A DNA stretch of 64,000 bases from Pempheris klunzingeri (Eukaryota > Chordata > Actinopteri > Acropomatiformes > Pempheridae). The stretch spans positions 62,001 through 126,000 of the forward strand of contig NW_027254956.1 of NCBI RefSeq assembly GCF_042242105.1. The letters run 5' to 3'. Positions within the stretch are counted from its first letter, which is position 1; every line of letters starts with the position of its first letter. The notes below the pieces were generated by a model. The model was not told where the DNA came from. It was given only the letters and a program-made list of their open reading frames with translations, and did no database searches. This document shows, piece after piece, positions 10,682 to 22,000 of the stretch. A program made the translations under genes and the position numbers.

Positions 10682-11173
10682 TGTGATGGAAAAATACTGA
10701 AATGACAATTAGTTGTTGATGACCTTTGAAAGCACAAGTGTAACAACACTGAAACATGCCAAATGTATCTGCCCTGCAACTGATCCTAAGAAAAGGACAT
10801 GGCGAAAACAGGAAAACACCTGGAGTTGAGTTTGAGGGCATTTGATCAGAAAACAGGAAACCACCTTGATTTTAGCGTTGGGGAGGATGACCAGAAATTA
10901 GGGAGTTACCTCGGCTATTGTCGCTCTTTGTGTCTGTGATTTATAATGCTATGTTTTACTTAGATTCTTACCTTATAAGGAAGAAAACCATTTGTGCTTA
11001 TGATACGCCCAATTGCCTATAATATTCTGTCTGATATCTCTTTGTGCGAGTCAACTCCTTCACTCTCCTGTGGTGTGGATGACTTGACTCTCTTGCGCAA
11101 GATAATAAAGAGTTCAGTTTGTTTGACATTGTACCGAGCTTGATTTTATTTCAAATAGCGATTTTCCACTACA
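10682..11173 (+). repeat. 5' LTR (492 bp)
   Basis: Begins TGTGATGG and ends CACTACA (TG...CA). I compared it line by line with 18602-19093 and found no difference. It contains an AATAAA polyadenylation signal at 11104-11109 and AT-rich TATA-like sequence around 10945-11025. The promoter faces away from the host gene's sense direction. Confidence 0.95.
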
Positions 11174-11176
11174 ATT

Positions 11177-11194
11177 TGGTGTCAGAAGTGGGAT
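11177..11194 (+). promoter_or_regulatory. Primer-binding site, tRNA-Leu type
   Basis: TGGTGTCAGAAGTGGGAT lies 3 nt after the LTR and is complementary to the 3' end (with CCA) expected for a vertebrate leucine tRNA. Assignment rests on recalled tRNA sequence. Confidence 0.75.
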
Positions 11195-11778
11195 CGCTTG
11201 GGATCTCGTCATGGAGCTGAAGGACCACGGGGGTTAGCAACCATGGATCACGACTGATTCCACCTCCAACCTCGACTAACCATCATTCAGAGATGGGAGG
11301 ACTGTGGTCTGACGGAGCCTGACCCGATTCCACTGCGATCCAAAAGGAAACAATCGCTGAAAGCCGGTGAGATGTTGACATTCTGATTTCTGTGGATCCT
11401 TAAAATACACAAATTGTTTGAAAAAGAAATCTTGAAAATTACAGGAGGCAACGTGTGTTTGTGACATTATAGAGACACATGGTCTTTAGGTTTGAAGGAA
11501 ACTAAGACTCCGCGCAGACTGGAAGGTCTTGGCAAATCGGTGAAGTTTCTGCCACTGAGTAACGTACCACTCGTGGGGGTTTTAATCTTGATTCAACCCA
11601 AAGGGAATCCAGAACTTACAGTGACGACTGTATTTTAAGAATGAAAGGGGCAGTATATTACTGGAGGTGCAAATTCCCAGAATATACTATTGGACATTTT
11701 CTGAGAGTAGGTAATACTCAAGATGAATACCAAATTCAGATTTCTGAGAGCGAGGCGCAGCTCAAGATGAAATAAATC

Positions 11779-13017
11779 ATGGGGAAACCATAGTGGGAAG
11801 GAGTTGAACACTCCTGAAGGACCAATAGTTGATATAATGTCACAAAAACATGGACCTAAAGCAATCGAATATTTAAATGATTGGACAAACAATTTTGGTT
11901 TTCCTAAATGGGGTTATTTGAGTAGGAAAGTGTTAGAGAGGAAAAGTTAGAGAAGAAGGTAAAAAGGATAAGACAGAAGAAACAGGTTAAAATTATAGAT
12001 TTAGAAAATGTTGAAAAGCACAAGACATTTTTGATTATGTGGGAAGATGAATGTGAAAGAGGGGAAATAAAAGTACTGCAAAAACAAATGACTGATTTGT
12101 CAGTAAGGAGCAAGAAAAGAAAACAATCAAATACTCCACACTCTCCCTCTTCTCCTCTGTATCCTAGTTTAAAGGCGCTGCGAGATCCTCTCCTCAACAC
12201 ATGCCCTCCCCGGAGACCACCACCACAAGCTACCGCTGGACCTGGGCAGAGACTGGAAGCCTCGGCACCACCACCACCACCAGAAGATGATCCACATAAA
12301 TACACCTCTCTCCCATGGAGGACAAAAAAGAAGACCCAGACAGACGATATCCGCACTGCCTTTCCTCCAAAAATAGACATGTCAAAAATCAAAGCCACAA
12401 AACAACGACCTGAAGAAGACGTTCACGCATACCTCAAGCGTTTGATAGAAGTCTATCGTGAACACTGTGGTTTTACTGAGCCTGAAGGTGGTCACGCCGC
12501 CACCCAGACCATGGAAATTTGGGAAGCACACCTGAAGAACATCTTTATGAGTGGTGTGCTACCTGAAATCAGACAACGAATGGTGACATCCTGTGCGGAC
12601 ATGGACGAGGCCAGACTAGCAGAAGTGAGAAGACATGCCATTTGTGCACAAAAGGGGCTGCGTGACAGTAAAGACCGTGAAGAAAAGAAACGCTCAAAAC
12701 GACAGGAGGAAGCTCAGCTCACCATGGTACAAGCTGTGACAACAATGATGCAAGCTGTGACAACAGTGATGCAACAGCAAGATAAGGACTATTTCAACCA
12801 ACGGAGACGAAGTGAGCGACATGAACATTCTATGAACAAATTCAGAGGAGACCAGGGCAACCCCCAGGGCCCCTTGAATCAACAAAACCGCCCCTGCTAC
12901 AATTGTGGCATGACTGATCACTGGATCAGAGACTGTCCTTATCCACGACGCTCGCGGGGACGAGGACATGGGCATGGAGGGCCGAGCAGACAGCATCCCA
13001 GGCCAACATCTGACTGA
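11779..13017 (+). pseudogene. gag: Retroviral gag remnant (matrix-capsid-nucleocapsid)
   Basis: A likely initiator ATG at 11779 meets a TAG at 11791 after four codons. Matrix-like sequence (NTPEGPIVDIMSQKHGPKAI) then lies in another frame up to a stop near 11950. From about 11953 a different frame stays open to 13017. It covers a proline-rich linker, a capsid C-terminal part (around FPPKIDMSKIKATKQRPEED) and a zinc knuckle at 12895-12936 (C-X2-C-X4-H-X4-C, CYNCGMTDHWIRDC), followed by a basic tail. The premature stop and frame change mean no full Gag can be made. Confidence 0.85.
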
Positions 13018-13150
13018 AACGAGAATGGTGGTCAACGGTGTGGCGCATGTGCAGGGGAGACGAGGCAGGTGCTGACAGAGCGAGGAAAAGGAAGTGAGAC
13101 ACACACACACACATGCACATCCACAAGCACATACAACCACCAGTCACTGA

Positions 13151-13186
<36 letters not shown>

Positions 13187-13454
13187 TCTGCTCCACAAGA
13201 TCACACAAGTTTTGAACTGCCTGGCAATGAAGACACGCTTACAGCTATTGCTCACACACGCAAGGAAGACATGCTTACAGCTACAGCCAACACACACACA
13301 CCACACAAACATACGCCTGAACAACAGTGTTTGTTGCAAGAAGTGATAGCACATTTAGAAAAAAAAAAAAAAAAAAAAAGAAATAAAATAAATTAAAAAA
13401 AAAAAAAATAAAAATTTGAGTCTGAACGAACACACGCATATGACAAATATACAC
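13018..13454. repeat. Low-complexity insert: CA repeats and A-tracts
   Basis: Contains several (CA)n runs, the longest at about 13152-13185, and two A-rich tracts at about 13359-13408. It separates gag from protease and carries no recognisable coding sequence. It may be replication-generated expansion or captured sequence. Confidence 0.7.
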
Positions 13455-13807
13455 AAGAGGTGTTCAAAAAGCTTCCCACAACACAACTAATGGTAGGGGG
13501 AAACACATTGACATTTTTGGTTGATTCTGGGACTACTTATTTGGTGATTCACAAACAACTCATGCCTAATGTAAAACTCAGCGGCCGAACTGTTAACTCA
13601 AAGGGCGCCTCAGGGGTGGTAACTAAAGAAACTTTTACAACTCCGTTGACATGTGTACATACTGACTTGACTGACTCTGACCCTTGCATGATTGTTAAGC
13701 ATTCTTTTCTGCTGTCACCGGTGTGCCCTATAAATTTAATGGGCAGAGATCTCATGTGTGCAATTGGCTTAAACCTGTTGTCCACACCAGAAGGTGTACA
13801 AGTATAA
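13455..13807 (+). pseudogene. pro: Retroviral aspartic protease domain
   Basis: Open frame with the flap-type layout of retropepsins. The active-site motif LVDSGTT has its Asp-Ser-Gly at 13523-13531, and the C-terminal NLMGRDLM matches the family's Gly-Arg-Asp helix motif. The frame stops at 13807, where reverse transcriptase would normally follow, so the domain is separated from pol. Confidence 0.8.
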
Positions 13808-14555
13808 AGACAAAGAGAAATAATGACCATGGTCCATTTCAGTCCAGCCACACCTTTGTATATGTATATCAGTGGAGAGTAAATTTAGTTTCAGCTGTCG
13901 ACATGCTCCAATTGGCCACACCTCATTTGGATCCACTCTCAGATCACATGGACCCTGAGCACATGCATTGCACTGCGCATGTGTCCTGAGGCCCTGACAC
14001 ATTGTATGAAAAAGAGTTTTTTTTTTTTTTTTTTTTTTCAGGGAACTGTTTTTTTTTTTCAGTTTGTCTGTCCTCCACACAGCTAGCTTTATACAAAGTG
14101 GATGATGCACGCCCAGACGTACCAATGTCTAAATCACCAAATGAGCAATGGAGACATCTTGGCCCATTCATGCGTCACTGTGAGGCTGTCTCCGATTGGG
14201 AAGCGACCAAAAACCCACAAATCATGTTCTCTCCGTCGACTAACAATCCGTCGCACTCCATACCAGACAAAGGTCAAAGTGTTTCGGTCTGTCCATCTGG
14301 TTGAAGAGAGCCATGACACACGAGTATTCAAAACACTGTGGCTCTCCTCAAACATCTGGCTGCAACTGGATATAAGGCTAGCCTGTCAAAATTATAGATA
14401 TAGTTAATTATAATTAGAGACATAGTAGGCTATGCTCCGTTGACTTTGTTCGAACCACATTCTGCGTCTCTGATTTTGACTTAACAACGTTCTTCTCATT
14501 TGTCTGAAGCACATTCCTGAAATACCACACCTGTCTCCTGGATATGCCTAATGTC
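13808..14555. other. Unrecognised stretch of the provirus (reverse transcriptase missing)
   Basis: No reverse transcriptase core motif (such as the YxDD catalytic loop) was found in any frame. It includes T-runs at about 14018-14038 and 14050-14059. The sequence appears to be a deletion scar plus decayed or foreign DNA. Confidence 0.5.
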
Positions 14556-14940
14556 ACTCTTAAGCGTTGTAACACCCTTAACCCAACTACTCTTTTCCCT
14601 CTTCCAGGTGATGGTGAACCTCATGACTGTGTGTTCCAACTTCAGCATCAGTGCACTCTGCGCACAGACTTAAGACATTCCTTTGACTAACCCTGATCTG
14701 GTTTTCTATGTAGATGGCTCTGCTTCCAGGGACTCTACAACTGGCCTGGATCATGTTGGCTACTCTGTGGTTACTGAGTCTACTGTGGTCACTTCTGGAC
14801 CTCTCCCCTCATGTTACTCAGCACAGGCAGCCGAACTTGTTGCCCTCACAGAGGCCTGTAAACTGGCTAAGGCTATGCAGTCACTTGCTACTCCTGATGA
14901 AAAATGTGTATGGTCCTCCTGTGGAGCTCGGTTTGAATCC
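14556..14940 (+). pseudogene. pol: Pol connection and RNase H fragment
   Basis: The frame containing TNPDLVFYVDGSASRD has the first catalytic Asp of retroviral RNase H, followed by QAAELVALTEACKLAKA, the helix with the catalytic Glu. Upstream, CNTLNPTT-like sequence resembles the connection region. Homology stops after the AKAM segment, and a reversed LINE tail begins near 14940, so the RNase H domain is truncated. Confidence 0.8.
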
Positions 14941-15470
14941 ACTGTTAGACTTAGACTTAGACTTAGACTTTCTTTATTTTATCCCCCATAGGGGGAAATT
15001 TTCTTGTTACAGCAGCAACAATATAAACAGGGAGAGTGAAAGAAACAAAGCAATAGAAAAGACAAAAAAAAAATAGCAAATATAAATATAAATATAAATA
15101 TAAATATATGGATTGTGATGAAATGAAATAAATATTTACACCATGGGATATTTACACTGTAGACAGGAATGGAATGACATGGATGGTAGGCAGTATATTA
15201 ACATCAGCCAGTGATGCTGGTGTTATAGAGTCTGATGGCTGATGGGAGAAATGACCTGCGGTAGCGTTCCTTCTTGCAGGGTGGGTGCCTCAGCCTGCTG
15301 CTGAAAGAGCTGCTGAGGGCCCCCACAGTCTCATGCAGGGGGTGAGAGGGGTTGTCCATGATGGACTTGAGTTTTGTTAGTGATAGGTTTGGATAGGACC
15401 TAATGATAACCCTTGTCTTCCAAAACACTTTTTCCCTCACTATGCCAAGTTGACACACGGGTCCGACCAT
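14940..15470 (-). mobile_element. LINE 3' fragment inside the provirus
   Basis: On the minus strand the 15204-15470 frame ends RRSFLPSAIRLYNTSITG, the typical C-terminus of fish non-LTR reverse transcriptases. A 3' UTR follows, with a TTTCCCCCTATGGGGGA hairpin, AATAAAG and an AAGTCT tandem tail at about 14945-14968. The element is 5'-truncated and antisense to the virus, as expected of target-primed insertion. It interrupts pol between RNase H and integrase and must predate the last copying of the provirus. Confidence 0.75.
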
Positions 15471-16239
15471 GTGTCAAAAGGAGGGATGTTGACTATGATG
15501 GATGCAAATTGGTTCACAAAAGGCACAAAAACATTGCCATGCATGTGTGATTTGTGCAACACACAATGTTGGGCGAGCATTACCTATAACACAGCAAGCA
15601 GCTCATCCACCACCAACACGACCTTTCAAACATGCGATGATGGACTTTGTTAAACTAACACCCTCTGAAGGTAAAAAGCACTGTTTGGTAATGGTAGTCA
15701 TGTGGTCAAAGTGGGTGGATGTTTTTCCCACAAAAAACCAAACTGCTTCAACAATGGGTCTCATCAAGACAAAACTGGCAAAATGTTGTGCAGAGACAGG
15801 GTTAAAATGGACACAGGCTCTCCCATTGTGCTGATGTACATGAGAATGAGGAAAAGAACGCAAAACAATCTCAGTCCTTATGAAATTTTGTTTGCAGCAC
15901 CTCCTCACATTGGGACAGAAGCGCCAAAGACCCTGCATGAATATGAATGATATGCTATCCTATTGTGCTAACCTATCCTCTGCTCTGTCTGATGTAAGGA
16001 AACAGATGATAGCTGCCTTTCCAAAGGAAGCCACTAATTCTCTTCACAGTTTGCAACAACGTAGTGGTGAAGGACTTCAGGAGAAAGAATTGGGAAGCTT
16101 GCAGGTGGCAGGGACCGTTCCAAGTGTTACTCATCACCCAAATGGCCGTGAAGGTGGCTGCAGTAGAGGGAGCAAATCAAGGCGACAAGCATCCAACGTT
16201 GATCCATACCCACTAGAGTGTGAGCCTAGCGCCGCTTAG
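15450..16239 (+). pseudogene. pol: Integrase remnants
   Basis: A zinc-binding N-terminal part (His residues near GSDHVSKGG, and CVICATHNVG), then the first part of the catalytic core around MMDFVKLTPSEGKKH. The core is cut by an internal deletion near 15810. After a frame change, C-terminal sequence (NLSPYEILFAAPPHIG) and further decayed tail follow to about 16239. No complete DDE triad remains. Confidence 0.78.
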
Positions 16240-16629
16240 TGGCTACGCTGAAAACACTGTTAGAAGCATCAGAGAAAGATAGATGACATCACAACATACC
16301 AAGTGACGCCCTGACAACTTCGTGCCACCACAGAGGGAGATCTACACCCGAAGAAAATTTGCAACTAGATATTATAGTATCAAAACGTTGACATTGCATA
16401 CTTAATCAGTTTGCAGAAAGTTTGTAATTGATCAAATTTGTGAGTTTGACTGTCAGTGTCTCTGGTGTTGACAAGGAGAAGTAACCTAACGGTGCCAACA
16501 ATCTCCTGCTCGTGGAAACCTAGCGGTGATAACACAAGCGAGCCTTCACCATACGGGTCAGTTGCTCGGGTGAACTCCATACAAACTGACTGGCTGACAT
16601 TCAAACAGCTTAGAACAAACTATTGTACA
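16240..16629. other. Pol-env junction, nothing recognised
   Basis: Short overlapping frames without family signature. It should include the env splice acceptor or leader region, but I cannot place either. Confidence 0.4.
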
Positions 16630-18303
16630 ATGGAAAGACATCGTCCATGGCACCCTGGACTTTGTGGGGTAAGAGGTACATTATGTGTGTTTCTCTGGAT
16701 TGCAATAGTGATAGTAATTCCAATACTGTTGACGTTTAACAAAAGTGATGACACTGACCTGACCAACTCAACTAGACTTACCCTAACCCACAACCGAACC
16801 AAAAGAGAAGCAACACCTCCAAATATGTTTAGAGGACAGTGGTTACAAGAAAACACATGGTTTCAATTGACTAATTTTACAGCACGATCCCTGACAAACG
16901 ACACTTGTGTAATATGCATGGGTGCAGCACCTCCGCGACACTTCACTGGTATTCCTTCTGAAATCAACCCCTTTTAAGTGTTGGTCCAAGGTAGTTAATG
17001 TGAAATATGTAAACCACACCGACCTGTACACCTGTATGGGTATTTAGAATGATTCTCAATGGAGCCTCAGTTATGTACATTGTTTATTAGCAGCAGGCAA
17101 CAGCCTGGCAGGGAGAGTGGAGCCATGGAAGTCCCAGTGTAAGGTTCCACGGCGACGCCTTAGTCTGCCGCCTGGAGAGGGATTAACACAGTTGGAGAAC
17201 AGTGTAGTTGTATGTTACAATAATACAGGTACAGGTGCGAAGGTTGGTAAGTTCACAGGGAAGTGTAATGTGACTGTACAAATTCCAGAGATGGAATCTC
17301 TTAGAAACTGTGTTGATGTACTGTCAAATATCTCTCACTCTGAATGGTCGGCGTGTCTGCGTAATATATTGATTGCAATCTACCTTAACAAACAAGACCG
17401 AGCGGTACCAGATGTATTCTGGAAGTGTGGTGGTCGACGGCTCCGACAAACGTTACCGGCGAATTGGACGGGGCTATGTGCTCATGTGGTGTTGGTACAG
17501 GAAGTTCACCTGGCCGTAGGACCATTTGGACAGAATTCCAGACACCGCAGAAAGCGTGATATTAACCTACCTCCCGTGGACACTAGAGTATATATTGATG
17601 CTATTGGGCAACCAAGGGGAGTTCCGAATGAGTACAAAGCGCGAAACGAAATAGCAGGGGGTTTCACTCACTTCATTCCATATATTGGTACTGCTATTGA
17701 AGCTCAGAAAAACACAGAGTGGATAAATTACATCTATTATAACAACTATTATAATAGCAACGTTTCTTGAACCACACCACCGCTGCAATTCAGGGTGTAG
17801 CTGAACAACTGAGTGCAACTTCTCAGATGACATGGCAGAACAGATTAGCTCTAGATATGATACTGGCAGACCGAGGAGGTGTCTGTGTACTGATAGGTGA
17901 CCAGTGTTGTACCGTTATTCCAAATAACACAGGCTCAGATGGAACAGTAACCAAGTCTTTGAACCAGCTGAAAGCTTTGCAAATTGAGCTGGCAGAAAAT
18001 TCAGGTGTACCTGATCATCTTGGTTGGCTTAGAGACGCTTTCAGACAATGGAAACCATTGATCCTGTCAATAACGACTGGCATCCTTGTGTGCCTGCTGA
18101 TTCTGGCATTAGTAGGGTGCTGTCTTATTCCATGCGGAAAGGCTTTCATAAGTTGTGTGGTCTCATCATCCGTCACCACCATGTTGTCTATGTATACACC
18201 CTTACCAACTGACCCTCCACTCACGACTGACCAACCTGACTTATTTCCCATACCTGACTATGACACATTGTCTGATGAAGACGATGGGACAATTCATGTG
18301 TAA
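16630..18303 (+). pseudogene. env: Retroviral envelope gene, broken
   Basis: Three pieces are seen. The first, 16630-16977, starts with an ATG, has a hydrophobic leader and a CVIC motif, and ends in a stop. The second, 17117-17770, is the rest of the surface subunit with a furin-like RHRRKR site at 17540-17557 and the start of the transmembrane subunit; it ends in a stop. The third, 17767-18303, in another frame, has a heptad-rich region, the CX6CC motif (17884-17910), a long hydrophobic anchor at about 18055-18135 and a cytoplasmic tail. The gap 16978-17116 holds several stops. The CX6CC motif is typical of gamma-type envelopes. No functional Env can be expressed from this copy. Confidence 0.85.
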
Positions 18304-18588
18304 GTATGACCTTCACCATGACAGATTTATACTTCATTGATAAGCTTGCTACATCCTCAGATCTTTTGGATCACAAAAAAAAGCTTTCTACAATATTATT
18401 TATGCACAGCATAACTTAATGATGAGATGTCTTAAATCACATAATGTGACTTGCCATGTCTGATGTTATATGCCTGTGAAAATACCGTTGGACCTGATAG
18501 CGTCAACGTTTGAGTGAATTTTACATTTATTCTATTTTTCGTAACTTTTTTTTTAAGGAGCATTTTTGACCTGTGTGATTTTGTAATC

Positions 18589-18601
18589 AAAAGGGGGGAA
18601 A
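18589..18601 (+). promoter_or_regulatory. Polypurine tract
   Basis: AAAAGGGGGGAAA abuts the 3' LTR start at 18602, the expected plus-strand primer site. Confidence 0.9.
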
Positions 18602-19093
18602 TGTGATGGAAAAATACTGAAATGACAATTAGTTGTTGATGACCTTTGAAAGCACAAGTGTAACAACACTGAAACATGCCAAATGTATCTGCCCTGCAAC
18701 TGATCCTAAGAAAAGGACATGGCGAAAACAGGAAAACACCTGGAGTTGAGTTTGAGGGCATTTGATCAGAAAACAGGAAACCACCTTGATTTTAGCGTTG
18801 GGGAGGATGACCAGAAATTAGGGAGTTACCTCGGCTATTGTCGCTCTTTGTGTCTGTGATTTATAATGCTATGTTTTACTTAGATTCTTACCTTATAAGG
18901 AAGAAAACCATTTGTGCTTATGATACGCCCAATTGCCTATAATATTCTGTCTGATATCTCTTTGTGCGAGTCAACTCCTTCACTCTCCTGTGGTGTGGAT
19001 GACTTGACTCTCTTGCGCAAGATAATAAAGAGTTCAGTTTGTTTGACATTGTACCGAGCTTGATTTTATTTCAAATAGCGATTTTCCACTACA
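18602..19093 (+). repeat. 3' LTR (492 bp)
   Basis: Same length as, and by eye identical to, 10682-11173. AATAAA at 19024-19029. The host exon resumes directly after the CAGC duplication. Confidence 0.95.
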
Positions 19094-19097
19094 CAGC
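19094..19097. repeat. Target-site duplication, right copy (CAGC)
   Basis: Directly follows the ...CACTACA end of the 3' LTR and matches 10678-10681. Removing the LTR-to-LTR element and one CAGC restores the exon frame seen in copy 1. Confidence 0.92.
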
Positions 19098-22000
19098 CCA
19101 CAGAATTTGCGCCATTTGGTGTAGCCTAAAAAAGGGACAGTGTCAAATTAATTAAGACGATGTGTGATCATGCCTGCAAAGATGAAATTCTAGAGGTACA
19201 AAACAGAAAATTGAGTAATACCAGGAAGTCCATGGTCTCTGCCTCTCTGCATGTTGAGAGCAGCCAGATCCAGCGCCAAATCACCGGAGAATTTAAACAG
19301 CCTTTCCCTCAGCTCATCGGGCATCATCTGATCCTGCGTGTTCTGCTTGGCCTGGCGACCCACCAACCCCCTCAGGATTGGGTCCAAACCACCTGAGAAA
19401 CACAAGAGACCATTTAATTTTCATCAATTGTATTAATTCTCTGTTTAGGGAAGGACTAACAAGGGAAAGATCCTGGCCATACCTTCAAAGGTGATCCTCC
19501 ATGGTGTGAAGAAGGCTTTGTGCAGCAGTGGGCTGGGGTAATCACTGTGCTCCTGGTACTGCTCATTAAGACGAAACATGAAAGGCTGAATCATCAGATG
19601 GGCAAATCGGTAGGCAGCTGTGGCGAACACATTGGAGATGCTGGGGTCCACGTCTTCATCATAACCGGGGTAGGTGGACAGATCCCTGGACATGACGTCT
19701 GGACCGACGATGTGGAGTAAGTAGTCTCTGAAAGTGAGAACCTGGAAGACAAAGACAGAAACTGACTTAAATGAACCATGTGAGGACAAAAACCAAGACT
19801 CCTGCAGGTCAGTTCCTCTCTAACCTGGAAGTATCCTCCCATGATCTTGCGTGCCTCCTGGTAGAGTCTCTCTCCGTCCCAGTGAGGATTGAGTTCGGCC
19901 AGAGCACGCGCCAGACGGTTGTGTTCACGCATCAACAGTGTGTGCACAGAGGTCAGACCAATGTTCTCATTGGAGCGCTCGTCACCTTAACAGCCAAATA
20001 AAATAAGTGGTAAAAATGCTGTCAACCACCGGCAAAGCTTGGAATGAATCAAACACTTTTCAAGGATTGTATGTCAGGGTTTTTGCTGCCACTCACCAGC
20101 CACAAAGCAGGGCACCTCCTCAACGTTATTGTCATTGGTGATGCGAGCTCGGGTGGCACACATGTTGGTTTCCATGTTGGAAAAGGGCAGGAGCTCTCGG
20201 CCATTGTCAGTGTACTGTGTGTTGACCCTCAACAGGCCCTCATCTGTAGTAAGGTTGCGTAGGAAGCGAGCTTTGCTGTTGTCTGCACCGTACACCTGGC
20301 CGACATCAATGAAAGCTGTGAGGGAGTTAATCTGCTCCCGGACAGTCTGTTGACCAAAGAAGAGCCCTGAGCCGCCGGAGCCACAAGCTGCTGCTGAGCG
20401 GAAGAAGGGGATGCACTCTTCTGAGTTCCTGCCAAAGCGGGGGTCTTGCTCAGGAATCTGTTTAGATGACAGGACAGGAGTTAGCGTTCAGTTTTGTTTA
20501 GCATGCAGACTTCTGTTGTGTAGTTTGATGACACTGACCTCAATGGGGAAGCAGGGCTCTGTGCGTTCACAGCTCCTTTCACAGTCAATACCGCTATTGA
20601 ATGAGCGGATGACAGGAGAGTGAGGAGTGAAGGTCAGATCGTGGTCAGTCCACTGGCCGAAGATTGTCACCAAGTGAGTGTAGAGTGGATCGCTCTCCAC
20701 ATCAGCGTTTGCTGTGCTCAGAATACGGTTGGACACGGCCCTCACCTGAGGCCAGGAAGCACACAATGAGCATCTTGGTGAAAGTGGTACAAGTGAGAAA
20801 GCATCACTGCAGATGTGATTAAATGTTCAATGTTTGTTACTGTTCACTATATTGTCCACAGCTAATTTGCTTTCTTTATTCTCATGCTTTCTACAGTATA
20901 TTGTATACTTTACTTAAAACAGACATATTAATATATTACCAAAGGTAGGAATTGTCTGTTGACTTTCCGCTTAGGGTCCCATCCTTTAGGCAGGGAGATT
21001 TTATCTTGGTATTCAGCAGGGAGCCAGCGGGCGAAAGGAGTGTTGGAGGATCCCCTGCGGGTATTTCCTCTGGGCAAAACAACATTTCATCTTTATTAGA
21101 AATTACATCCTGTATTTATCATTCTCTTTGCCTTGTACTTGGGTGTACCATGAACAGACAAAAGGAACGTCACTGCCCCAAATATCTGCTCCCATTTCTA
21201 AGATGCTTAACTGAGACATGAAGGGAAGAATGATTCAATTTGGCCCCTCCAGCAAAACATTTAAAATCAGCTGTGATGTCACTTGTTTTCGTCTTGGTTG
21301 TCCCATTAAGCTGAAAGTTGCTACTTAGCAGTTGCCCCACCTGTTGTTGCAGACGCTGCTTACAGTGCGAAACCTGTTCAAATTGGCAGTTGTCTTGCAA
21401 GAAGGGACACGATGTCGGGATGAGCAGCCTGTCAGATCAGCAATCACCTGCAGATCCTCGTCAGTGATCAAATCTAATTAAAAATAAAGCAAAGAATAGA
21501 CATTTTAGCTATGACTTAAAGCCACCTGTATGGAAAGTTTAGAGAGTCTGTGGTGAATACACACCTGTGGCATTGATGGAGCGTTTTTCACGTCTTTGCA
21601 AAGACCTCTTGATGAGTTTGACAGCATTATCCATATAGTCAGCAGCACGCACGGCATCACGGGTTGATCCAACGGGCTGCTTCAACAACCGCAGGACGTC
21701 TGAGGGTTTCGCTGCATCCCTCTTCACACGCTCAACACTCCTGTGTGGTGTGGAGAGGTCAGATTTGTAAGCATTTAGACGTTACTGCTTCTGATGGCAT
21801 ATAACCTGCAGTTTAAACGTATTCTATACATTCACGTTGTGCCGTTTGTTTTTCTATCACTGCAGAACGTTCGACAGGTTTGTGCACTCACACTCTTCTG
21901 GAGTACTCATAGGCGGAGTCGACTGTGGCCTTGGCTGCTTTCACAGCACTTTCAATGGCACTTCTGCTCAAACGGGATTCTGATGGGAAAAAAAACATTT

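Larger units (their letters stand above)
10682..19093 (+). mobile_element. Class I (gamma/epsilon-like) endogenous retrovirus, 8,412 bp
   Basis: Order: LTR, primer site, gag, protease, pol remnants with a LINE piece, integrase remnants, env, polypurine tract, LTR. Class I affinity is inferred from the 4-bp target duplication, the single zinc knuckle in gag, and an env with furin site and CX6CC motif. All genes are broken. gag has an early stop and a frame shift. The central reverse transcriptase is not recognisable. The integrase core is partly missing, and env has stops and a frame change. Yet both LTRs look identical over 492 bp, so the insertion is very young and must have been copied from an already defective source with enzymes supplied elsewhere. 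It runs antisense to the host peroxidase gene. Confidence 0.93.

Noticed and set aside
11904-12398. Minus-strand 164-aa frame inside the provirus
   Set aside because: Antisense shadow of the gag frame; no support for an antisense retroviral gene of this type.
14925-14940. tRNA B-box-like GGTTTGAATCC, possible SINE head
   Set aside because: No A box or cloverleaf upstream; the position is the junction of RNase H sequence and LINE tail.
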